Shown in pieces: positions 8,425-14,384 of a stretch of DNA of 18,358 nucleotides. The stretch covers positions 1-18,358 of the forward strand of contig JAUWKK010000012.1 of NCBI GenBank assembly GCA_030614245.1, written 5' to 3'. The notes under the pieces are model-generated. The model saw nothing but the letters and a program-made list of their open reading frames with translations, had not been told where the DNA came from and did no database searches. Within the stretch, counting starts at the first letter, position 1. Every line of letters begins with the position of its first letter. This DNA comes from Planctomycetota bacterium (GTDB lineage: Bacteria > Planctomycetota > PUPC01 > JABMSA01 > JAUWKK01). A program made the translations under genes and the position numbers.

Positions 8425-9154
8425 AGCATCTCGGCCGTCGGTCGGCGTAGGATGCGACAACCAGACCGGCAAGCGGGAGTATTCGAAGTCCAACGCGGAC
8501 TATTACGAGGCGGTCCGGCAGGCCGGCGGGATGCCGCTGCTGGTGCCGACCATCGACGACGATGCCTACTGCCGCGAGGTGGTCCGGCGGATCGACGGCC
8601 TACTGCTGCCCGGCGGCGCCGATGTTCACCCGCACCTGTTCGGCCAGAAGGTGCACCCGAAAGCGAATCTTATCGCAAGACGGCGCCAGGAGGCCGACTT
8701 GAAGCTGATCCGCGCGGCGCTGGCTGCCGATCTTCCGCTGCTGGCGATATGCTACTCCGCGCAGGTGATCAACGTCGTGCTCGACGGCGATATGATCCAG
8801 GATATCGAGGACGAGCCGCAACTGCCCCACAGGCGCGCCTGGCCTGAGACGGCTTTTCATGATATCATAATAGAGCCGGGGACGATTCTGGCCGATATCG
8901 CCGGCGCGGGAGAGATCGAGGTGAACAGCTCGCACCATCAGGCCAACCTGAACGTGGCCGACCCGCTGATAGTGAGCGCCCGAGCGCCGGACGGCATAGT
9001 CGAATGCGTCGAGAGCACGCAGCACGGCTTTGTGCTTGGTGTGCAGTGGCATCCCGAGCGGCTGGCCGAGCGGCCGGAGCACCTGGCGCTTTTCAAGCGG
9101 CTCGTTCACGAGGCTCGGAGGCGCAGAGCGATTTCTTCCCCATATAGGAAATGA
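8399..9154 (+). CDS. Class-I glutamine amidotransferase-like gamma-glutamyl hydrolase (peptidase C26, PuuD-like)
   Basis: This 251-residue protein resembles gamma-glutamyl-gamma-aminobutyrate hydrolases, which cleave gamma-glutamyl amide bonds. The catalytic triad is visible: Cys118 in LLAICYSAQVIN, and His218 and Glu220 in VQWHPE. The oxyanion region LLLPGGADVHP and the SHHQAN segment are also typical. The nucleophile elbow is unusual, reading CYSAQ where most members have CRG.Q. The start at 8399 overlaps the deacylase by 26 bases and is supported by AGGAG at 8388-8392. The 3' end overlaps the GTPase start by four bases (ATGA). The context suggests processing of gamma-linked peptides together with the D-aminoacylase. 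The physiological substrate is unknown. Confidence 0.85.
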   Translation: MAKCCAGDEASRPSVGVGCDNQTGKREYSKSNADYYEAVRQAGGMPLLVPTIDDDAYCREVVRRIDGLLLPGGADVHPHLFGQKVHPKANLIARRRQEADLKLIRAALAADLPLLAICYSAQVINVVLDGDMIQDIEDEPQLPHRRAWPETAFHDIIIEPGTILADIAGAGEIEVNSSHHQANLNVADPLIVSARAPDGIVECVESTQHGFVLGVQWHPERLAERPEHLALFKRLVHEARRRRAISSPYRK

Positions 9155-10146
9155 CAGTGCCCGCGAATCTGACGCCACAATACTTCAAGGCCGAACAGGC
9201 TTTCAAGGATGCCGAGACGGTCGAGCAGAAGATAATGGCGCTCGAGGAGATGCTCGCGGTCATCCCCAAGCACAAGGGGACCGACCACATGCAGGCCGAC
9301 CTGAAGCGCCGCCTGTCGAAGCTGCGTGTCCAGCCGAAGCAGAAGAAGGCCGGCAGCCGGCCAGACCCCTTCCACGTCGAGCGCAGCGGCGCAGGCCAGG
9401 CACTCATGTTCGGAGTGCCGAACGTGGGCAAGTCGTCAATCGTCGCGGCCGTTACGAGGGCACGCGTGAATGTTTCGGAGTTCCCGTTCGCGACCACCGC
9501 ACCAGTGCCGGGAATGCCCGACTACGACGGCATCCACGTGCAACTCGTCGACCTGCCGCCGTTTACAGACGACTACATGCAACCCGGGATGATGGGAGCG
9601 GTGCGCGGCTGCGACGTGCTCCTGATCGTCGTCGATCTCTCGGCAAACGACCTGCTCGAGCAATATGAAATCGCGATGGGGCATCTGGCGGACAGGAATA
9701 TCGAGCCGGTGAGTGAACCGGCGGCGTTCGGATCCGTTCCGGAACTGCTGCCGACGAAGCCGTCGCTCCTGCTCTGCAACAAGTGCGATCTCGACCCGGA
9801 CGGCGGCAATTTCGAGGCGCTCAAGGAACTTTCGGGCTGCAAGCTGGCTATGCTGCCGGTGTCGGCGAAGACCGGCGCCAACCTCGATGCGATGGCCGCC
9901 GAGGTCGTCAGGCTGCTGGATGTTGTGCGCGTATACTCGAAGCTGCCCCATAAGCCGCCGGATATGGGCGAGCCCTTCGTGCTCAGGCGCGGCAGCACCG
10001 TGCTGGATATGGCGCGGGCCGTTCATCGCGACCTGCCCGAGACACTCAAGTTCGCCCGCATCTGGGGCTCCGAGAAGTTCGATGGCCAGAACGTGCAGCG
10101 CGACCACGTGCTGGCCGATGGTGACGTGATAGAACTGAATGCTTAG
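9151..10146 (+). CDS. DRG/OBG-like GTPase with C-terminal TGS domain
   Basis: This 331-residue TRAFAC-class GTPase is probably ribosome- or RNA-associated in the cytoplasm. An N-terminal helical region of about 70 residues has the DRG-like pattern KIMALEEML...KHKGTDHMQADLKRRLSKLR. G1 is GVPNVGKSS at about 88-96, G2 the Thr pair in FPFATTAPVPG, and G4 NKCD near 210. A TGS domain fills the last 65 residues (VLRRGSTVLDMARAVHRDLP, then DHVLADGDVIEL). G3 is DLPP where DxxG is expected, so the usual glycine that senses gamma-phosphate is replaced. The start is fixed by the ATGA overlap with the hydrolase gene, indicating translational coupling. It is closer to archaeal/eukaryotic DRG than to Obg or YchF in domain order. 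Its exact role is unknown. Confidence 0.85.
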   Translation: MTVPANLTPQYFKAEQAFKDAETVEQKIMALEEMLAVIPKHKGTDHMQADLKRRLSKLRVQPKQKKAGSRPDPFHVERSGAGQALMFGVPNVGKSSIVAAVTRARVNVSEFPFATTAPVPGMPDYDGIHVQLVDLPPFTDDYMQPGMMGAVRGCDVLLIVVDLSANDLLEQYEIAMGHLADRNIEPVSEPAAFGSVPELLPTKPSLLLCNKCDLDPDGGNFEALKELSGCKLAMLPVSAKTGANLDAMAAEVVRLLDVVRVYSKLPHKPPDMGEPFVLRRGSTVLDMARAVHRDLPETLKFARIWGSEKFDGQNVQRDHVLADGDVIELNA

Positions 10147-10243
10147 GCCGCGCTCCACCCGCAGAGCAGGTGAGAGGAGAGCAGGTGACAGTTGACAATC
10201 TGGAAGTTTCGACTGTTCTACTGTTCCACCCTTCACCTGTCCG
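10147..10243. other. Spacer between convergent genes with short direct repeats
   Basis: This 97-base spacer lies between the 3' ends of the GTPase gene and rnc. It contains two copies of GAGCAGGTGA (10164-10173 and 10179-10188) and a partly complementary CACCTGT near 10236. I see no convincing intrinsic terminator with a T-tract. Confidence 0.4.
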
Positions 10244-10963
10244 TCAGTCCTTCCGCCTTTTCTTCATTGATTGCTGCTGCAAGAAAACGTCGTAGGTGAG
10301 TTCGGCCGCCCGCTGTTCGGCTTCTTTCTTGCTGCGTCCCCAGGCGCTTTCGTAGGGTTTGCCGTCGATGACGGCTTCGACCTGGAACGAACGCTCGTGA
10401 TCGGGCCCGCTGTGGCCGACGACGCGATAGGTGGGGGTGCCGGCGAGTTCCCTCTGCACGAACTGCTGGAGGATCGACTTGTAATTCTGCTCGTGCTCGT
10501 TGGCCTCGACGCGTGCAATCTCGCCTGCCAGGTTGTTGAGCACAAACCTGCGCGCCTCCGGCAGGCCGCCGTCAATGTAAATGGCGGCGACGACCGCCTC
10601 GAAAACATTGGACATCACGGAGTCCGGCAGCTCGCCGTTGTCGATCATCCCTTTGCCGACACTGACGAACTTATCGAGCCTGAGCGCGCGGCTGCGGCGT
10701 GCCAGCGGCGGGCCGCTCACGACGAACGACTTGACACGCGTCAGGTGCCCCTCCCGCCGGTCGGTGAGACTCTCAAACAGATGCTCGCTGATGATCATCC
10801 CGAGGATGGCATCGCCCAGGAACTCCATTCGCTCGTTCGAGCGGCCATCCTGAAACCTGTTGGATGGATGCGTGAGCGCCTTCTCGAGCCACGCGGGGTT
10901 GTTGAACGTGTATCGCAGATTGCGCTGGCATTCGAGAAGCTTTGCAATAGAGACCTTTGGCAT
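10244..10963 (-). CDS. rnc: Ribonuclease III
   Basis: This is a double-stranded-RNA endonuclease for rRNA and mRNA processing. I chose the ATG at 10963, not the far upstream in-frame ATG at 11131, because a good promoter lies at 10987-11014 and would be inside the longer frame. The product is then 239 residues, normal for the family, with a GAGG/AAGAG site before the start. The catalytic signature is NERMEFLGDAILG (Glu44, Glu47, Asp51), and the second acidic site lies in SNVFEAVVAAIYIDGG (Glu122). Asn119 stands where E. coli has Asp114. The C-terminal double-stranded-RNA-binding domain spans about 165-235 (NYKSILQQFVQREL, then GRSKKEAEQRAAELT). The gene is transcribed divergently from the LOG-family gene. 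Confidence 0.95.
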   Translation of the reverse strand: MPKVSIAKLLECQRNLRYTFNNPAWLEKALTHPSNRFQDGRSNERMEFLGDAILGMIISEHLFESLTDRREGHLTRVKSFVVSGPPLARRSRALRLDKFVSVGKGMIDNGELPDSVMSNVFEAVVAAIYIDGGLPEARRFVLNNLAGEIARVEANEHEQNYKSILQQFVQRELAGTPTYRVVGHSGPDHERSFQVEAVIDGKPYESAWGRSKKEAEQRAAELTYDVFLQQQSMKKRRKD

Positions 10964-10986
10964 GGCAGCTCTTACCTCAGTACTAC

Positions 10987-11014
10987 AGTATACGCACATA
11001 TCGCGTTTCGTCAA
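10987..11014 (-). promoter_or_regulatory. Sigma70-type promoter of rnc
   Basis: On the minus strand TTGACG (11014-11009) and TATACT (10992-10987) are separated by 16 bases. Both hexamers are near consensus. The predicted transcript would begin about 15-20 bases before the rnc ATG at 10963, leaving room only for a Shine-Dalgarno site. Confidence 0.75.
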
Positions 11015-11070
11015 GTGAAAAAGCCCGGCGAAAATGAGTCCCGCCCCAAGTCTCCGGCATAGGGTGGCAC

Positions 11071-11089
11071 GTTCAAGCGGAGCTTGGAC
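11071..11089. repeat. Short imperfect hairpin in the rnc upstream spacer
   Basis: GTTCAAGC and GCTTGGAC are complementary with one G-T pair around a GGA loop. There is no T-tract, so it is not an obvious terminator. It may be a piece of a dispersed repeat. Confidence 0.4.
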
Positions 11090-11197
11090 GTGGACGAGAC
11101 ACGGCCAACGGAAGACTGTTGACCGTGGCACCCGAAAACCTCAGCCGAGGGAGCAGCGAATCCACCCGGAAAACCGGCGTCGGCGTATCAACTCCCA

Positions 11198-11227
11198 TTG
11201 ATTATACCGCGGCATCTCCCATATAAT
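11198..11227 (+). promoter_or_regulatory. Sigma70-type promoter of the LOG-family gene
   Basis: TTGATT (11198-11203) and TATAAT (11222-11227) are separated by 18 bases. A transcript starting near 11234 would carry the AGGAG at 11260-11264 and the ATG at 11273. This excludes the more upstream in-frame start at 11198. Confidence 0.7.
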
Positions 11228-11272
11228 CTGTGCGGAAATGAGACGGATTTGATGTTCGCAGGAGAAGATCGG

Positions 11273-11983
11273 ATGACAGTAAAGAAGATGCGGCACGAGG
11301 ACCAGGCCCTGCTTCGCACGATCCGGGAGCCGGCGAAGGATTTCACCGATACCGATCCGTGGCGGGTGTTGCGCATCCTGGGCGAGTGTGTCGAGGGATT
11401 CGATGCCCTGTCGCAGTTGGGAATTGGCGTCTCCATTTTCGGCTCGGCGCGGGCCCTGGCGAGTTCACCGGAATACAAGCGTGCGGCCCGCACAGCAGAA
11501 CTGCTGGCGCGGGCTGGGCTTACCGTGCTCACGGGCGGCGGGCCGGGGATAATGGAAGCAGCCAACCTCGGCGCCGACAGGGCGGGCGCCCACAGCGTCG
11601 GGCTCAACATCGAACTGCCCTTCGAGCAGACCCCAAACGAGTATGCATCCACCGTGCTGACGTTCCGATACTTCTTCGTCAGAAAGCTGATGTTCGTGAA
11701 ATACGCCGTCGCTTTCGTCGTCTTCCCAGGCGGTTTCGGCACGCTCGATGAGCTTTTCGAGGCGCTCACGCTGTCGCAGACGCAGAAGATCGAGCATTTC
11801 CCGATCGTGCTCGTCGGGACGGATTACTGGGCGCCGCTGCTGGACTGGATCGAGAAGGAGCTGCTCGGCGGCGGACGCATCTCGCCGGAGGATCTCGACT
11901 TGCTGAAGCTGACGGACTCGCCCGAGGAAGTGGTCGAGATCGTCGCCGGCAAAGCCAGGGAGCTGGGGTATATTACCGAATGA
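11273..11983 (+). CDS. LOG-family (TIGR00730) Rossmann-fold protein, putative nucleoside-5'-monophosphate phosphoribohydrolase
   Basis: This 236-residue protein belongs to the family once annotated as 'lysine decarboxylase-like'. Members characterised elsewhere release free base from nucleoside monophosphates, including cytokinin-type nucleotides. The diagnostic motifs are GGGPGIMEAANLGA near residue 88 and PGGFGTLDELFEALT at about 152-166. The conserved Arg region (TFRYFFVRKLMFVKYA) is also present. The start ATG is preceded by AGGAG with eight bases of spacing and sits downstream of a good promoter, so the longer in-frame version is rejected. It is transcribed alone and followed by a structured repeat that could end transcription. 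The physiological substrate in this organism is unknown. Confidence 0.88.
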   Translation: MTVKKMRHEDQALLRTIREPAKDFTDTDPWRVLRILGECVEGFDALSQLGIGVSIFGSARALASSPEYKRAARTAELLARAGLTVLTGGGPGIMEAANLGADRAGAHSVGLNIELPFEQTPNEYASTVLTFRYFFVRKLMFVKYAVAFVVFPGGFGTLDELFEALTLSQTQKIEHFPIVLVGTDYWAPLLDWIEKELLGGGRISPEDLDLLKLTDSPEEVVEIVAGKARELGYITE

Positions 11984-11995
11984 GAAACTTCGCAG

Positions 11996-12060
11996 TGTGG
12001 GGCAGGCTTTCAGCCATCCGTAGGCGGGCAGGCCTGGAAAGTGGCTGTGCGTGCTCCACA
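11996..12060 (+). repeat. Structured mosaic repeat, copy 1, possible terminator of the LOG-family gene
   Basis: The outer arms TGTGGGGC (11996-12003) and GCTCCACA (12053-12060) pair over eight positions with one G-T. An inner CAGCCA/TGGCTG pair (12011-12016 with 12042-12047) nests inside. TATTTTGTG follows, so it could act as a terminator. Three modules recur in inverted orientation at 18240-18331: 11997-12015 (18 of 19 identical), 12017-12032 (16 of 16 identical) and CCTGGAAAG...GCTG from 12033. Confidence 0.65.
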
Positions 12061-12070
12061 TATTTTGTGC

Positions 12071-12099
12071 TTGCATGGGGCAATCTGTGTTGATATAAT
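12071..12099 (+). promoter_or_regulatory. Extended -10 sigma70-type promoter of the 6S RNA gene
   Basis: TTGCAT (12071-12076), a 17-base spacer and a perfect TATAAT (12094-12099) are preceded by the TG of an extended -10. No protein start lies close downstream. The first gene-like object is the structured RNA beginning near 12134, which would be made as a precursor with a leader of about 27 bases. Readthrough into rarA is possible. Confidence 0.75.
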
Positions 12100-12133
12100 C
12101 CATGTTAGACGATGGAGCAAGAGAAGTCTGAAT

Positions 12134-12312
12134 AAAACCTCTGCTGTGTTTGTTAGAGTATGACAAATTCAGAACCGATGCCCTTGCAAGGGAACCTAAT
12201 TCTGTCTGAAATAGACAACGGCCAATCCGGCTATGTCGACAACAGGCTCAAGGTACCCACCTGAACGTGAGGGTTCCGAATAATCTGCTCAACGGCACCT
12301 GTGGAGGTTTTT
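12134..12312 (+). ncRNA. ssrS: 6S RNA
   Basis: About 179 bases, the usual size of 6S RNA, which binds housekeeping RNA polymerase holoenzyme as a promoter mimic. A closing stem pairs AAAACCTCTGC (12134-12144) with GTGGAGGTTTT (12301-12311) over 11 positions, including two G-U pairs, and a pyrimidine-rich run follows. The 3' half carries ACCCACCTGAACGTGAGGGT, which resembles the conserved 3' hairpin segment of 6S RNAs (in E. coli a CACCTTGAACCAAGGGTTC element). The interior includes the palindrome CCCTTGCAAGGG. It has its own strong promoter and lies just upstream of rarA and the 5-formyltetrahydrofolate cyclo-ligase gene, the partner of ssrS in E. coli. The exact ends are inferred. A covariance-model search was not possible here. 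Confidence 0.8.
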
Positions 12313-12369
12313 CTCTCCGCAAGATAACGGCCGTTCGTTCCACATCACGCCTGATCTAAGAGCGGCACG

Positions 12370-13698
12370 ATGGACCTCTTTGACGATCTCCCTGCCGACA
12401 AGCCCGAGGAAGACGGCTTGAGCCCGCTTGCGGTGTGCATGCGTCCGAGGACTCTCGACGAGTTCGTCGGCCAGCGGCATTTCATCGGGCCGGGCAAACT
12501 TCTCTCGCGCATGCTGCAGGCCGACAGGCGCTCGTCGCTCATCTTCTACGGCCCGCCCGGCACGGGCAAGACGAGCCTGGCATACGTGATCGCAAACCTG
12601 ACCCAAGCGCACTTCGAGCAGATCAACGCGGCGGCATCGAGCACCAGGCAGGTCCGCGAGATCATCGCCGGAGCACAGTCGCGCAGGCGACGCAGAGGCA
12701 AGCGGACCGTGCTTTTCGTCGATGAGCTGCACCGTTTCAACAAGGCCCAGCAGGATGTGCTCCTCTCTGATGTTGAAGACGGCACGATCATCCTGATCGG
12801 AGCCACCACCCACAATCCGTTCTTCGCCATCAACGCGCCGCTCGTCTCGAGGTCGCAGCTCTTTCATTTCGAGCCGCTCGATACCGATGATATCAAGACT
12901 TTGATCCACCAGGCGGCCTCCGACACCGAGCGCGGCCTCGGGCGATACAACGTGCGGATAGATGACGACGCGCTCGACTTCCTGGCGGAAATCTGCGACG
13001 GCGACGCCCGGCGCGCACTCAACGCTCTCGAAGTAGGCGTCTTCACCACCGAGCCGGAAGGCGGCGCAGTGCACTATACTCTCCCGGTCGCCGAGGACTC
13101 CATCCAGCAGAAGGCGCTGAGATACGACCGGAACGAAGACGATCATTACGATGCGGCGTCGGCTTTCATCAAGAGTATGCGCGGTTCGGATCCCGATGCG
13201 GCGCTCTACTGGATGGCCCGCATGCTCGAGGCCGGCGAGGACCCGCGCTTCATCGCCAGGCGAATGGTGATCTGCGCTTCGGAGGACGTCGGCAACGCGG
13301 CGCCGCTCGCGCTCGTGCTCGCAACGTCGGCGCTGCATGGCGTCGAGTTCGTCGGCATGCCCGAGGCGAAGCTCATCCTCTCGCAGGCAGTAACATACAT
13401 CGCTACGGCTCCAAAATCGAACGCATCTACCATCGCCATAGGGAAGGCCATCGAAGACGTGCAGAACGGCCGTGTATTCGAGGTGCCCAAGCACCTGCGC
13501 GACGCGAATTATCCCGGAGCCAAGCGCCTGGGCCACGGAGATGGCTACAAGTACTCCCACAGCTACAGCGATCATTACGTGCCGCAGGATTACCTGCCGG
13601 CGCCGCGCATTTACTACGAACCCAGCGACCAGGGCCACGAACGCGAAATACGCCGCAGGATGGACGAATGGAAAAAGCGGAAGCTAGAAGGAGAATAA
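12370..13698 (+). CDS. rarA: Replication-associated recombination protein A (RarA/MgsA), AAA+ ATPase
   Basis: This is a clamp-loader-like ATPase that acts at stalled replication forks and single-strand/double-strand DNA junctions. The 442-residue length is typical. The N-terminal motif MRPRTLDEFVGQRHFIG is family-specific. Walker A is GPPGTGKT (61-68) and Walker B VLFVDELHRF (114-123, Asp118-Glu119). Sensor 1 lies in GATTHNPFFAINAPLVSR. The C-terminal tetramerisation region ends in the diagnostic NYPGAKRLGHGDGYKYSHSY followed by YVPQDYLP. The ribosome site is weak (TAAGAG). The gene starts 57 bases after the 6S RNA and may be read from the same promoter. Its 3' end overlaps the cyclo-ligase gene by 31 bases. 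Confidence 0.95.
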   Translation: MDLFDDLPADKPEEDGLSPLAVCMRPRTLDEFVGQRHFIGPGKLLSRMLQADRRSSLIFYGPPGTGKTSLAYVIANLTQAHFEQINAAASSTRQVREIIAGAQSRRRRRGKRTVLFVDELHRFNKAQQDVLLSDVEDGTIILIGATTHNPFFAINAPLVSRSQLFHFEPLDTDDIKTLIHQAASDTERGLGRYNVRIDDDALDFLAEICDGDARRALNALEVGVFTTEPEGGAVHYTLPVAEDSIQQKALRYDRNEDDHYDAASAFIKSMRGSDPDAALYWMARMLEAGEDPRFIARRMVICASEDVGNAAPLALVLATSALHGVEFVGMPEAKLILSQAVTYIATAPKSNASTIAIGKAIEDVQNGRVFEVPKHLRDANYPGAKRLGHGDGYKYSHSYSDHYVPQDYLPAPRIYYEPSDQGHEREIRRRMDEWKKRKLEGE

Positions 13699-14246
13699 AA
13701 CTGACCGTGGCGGGCATTGCACCGGAACAACGCCGCGAATGCAGCGCCGCTGCGGCTTGCCGCCTGATCGAGATGCCCGAGTACCGGCAGGCGGAGGTCG
13801 TGATGCTGTTCGTCTCGATGCCCGACGAGATCGATACGGGCCGGATCATCACGCAAGCGCTCGAAGACGGCAAGCGCGTCGCCGCACCGAAGGTGAACCG
13901 CACCGCACGTTCGATGGATGCCCTCGAGATCACCGACCCGGCAGCACAATTGCGGCCGGCAGCCATGGGAATCCGCACGCCCGTGACCAACCGCATCTTT
14001 CCCGCCGAGGAGCTGGATTTCGTTCTCGTACCGGCTCGGGCGGTCGACGTGCAAGGCCGCCGCCTCGGCCGCGGGGGCGGATACTACGACCGATACATGT
14101 CGCGGCCCGGCTTTCGAGCATTCAAGTGCGTTTACATATACGACGTGCAGGCGCTCGGCAGCGTTCCGTGCAACGATCACGATGTGCCGGTTGATGCATC
14201 AGTAACGGAGAAGCGGGTGCTTCGTTTTCGAGACTTCAAATCCTGA
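13668..14246 (+). CDS. ygfA: 5-formyltetrahydrofolate cyclo-ligase
   Basis: This enzyme converts 5-formyl-THF to 5,10-methenyl-THF with ATP, keeping the one-carbon folate pool usable. The 192-residue length fits the family. The ATP/folate-site signature GRRLGRGGGYYDRY lies near residues 130-144, and the N-terminal KAEARRRI is in the expected place. The N-terminal segment MLFVSMPDEIDT matches the substrate-site strand. The ATG lies inside rarA, preceded by AGGA seven bases upstream. A downstream GTG at 13707 with AGGAG farther off is less likely because it would remove the conserved N-terminal helix. Linkage with rarA and 6S RNA recalls ssrS-ygfA in proteobacteria. Confidence 0.92.
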   Translation: MEKAEARRRIKLTVAGIAPEQRRECSAAAACRLIEMPEYRQAEVVMLFVSMPDEIDTGRIITQALEDGKRVAAPKVNRTARSMDALEITDPAAQLRPAAMGIRTPVTNRIFPAEELDFVLVPARAVDVQGRRLGRGGGYYDRYMSRPGFRAFKCVYIYDVQALGSVPCNDHDVPVDASVTEKRVLRFRDFKS

Positions 14247-14322
14247 GTTCTCGCCGCGTGCGTTTCGATTCAAGACGTCGAGCCGGCTGCTCCCCGATAC
14301 AAGCGAACGCCCCGGAATCAGA

Positions 14323-14353
14323 CCCGGCGGAACGCTGAACGCGCCCCGCCGGG
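14323..14353. terminator. GC-rich hairpin between convergent ygfA and ahcY
   Basis: CCCGGCGG (14323-14330) and CCGCCGGG (14346-14353) form an eight-base perfect stem with a 15-base loop. It lies in the 138-base spacer between convergent genes and could serve either strand. There is no T-tract on either side, so intrinsic termination is uncertain. Confidence 0.45.
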
Positions 14354-14384
14354 CAGAAGCGACTGCTGAATGCACGCGGCACTC

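Larger units (their letters stand above)
10964..11272. other. 309-base intergenic region between the divergent rnc and LOG-family genes
   Basis: It contains the rnc promoter near its left edge, the LOG-gene promoter near its right edge and a hairpin at 11071-11089. GTGGCAC occurs twice (11064-11070 and 11125-11131). I see no small gene with a ribosome site here; the in-frame extensions of both neighbours into it are rejected as starts. Confidence 0.6.

Noticed and set aside
6634..8493. A 619-codon open frame on the minus strand opposite the D-aminoacylase gene
   Set aside because: It is the antisense shadow of a gene with clear family motifs. The translation shows no recognisable domain and is typical of GC-rich codon bias.
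10164..10188. The start of a CRISPR-like or tandem array from the GAGCAGGTGA repeats
   Set aside because: There are only two 10-base copies 15 bases apart, with no further periodicity.
10964..11131. The N-terminal extension of rnc to ATG 11131
   Set aside because: It would cover the rnc promoter, and the extra 56 residues lack similarity to RNase III.
12289..13638. A 449-codon minus-strand open frame opposite rarA
   Set aside because: rarA motifs are unambiguous on the plus strand, and the antisense translation has no motif or ribosome site.
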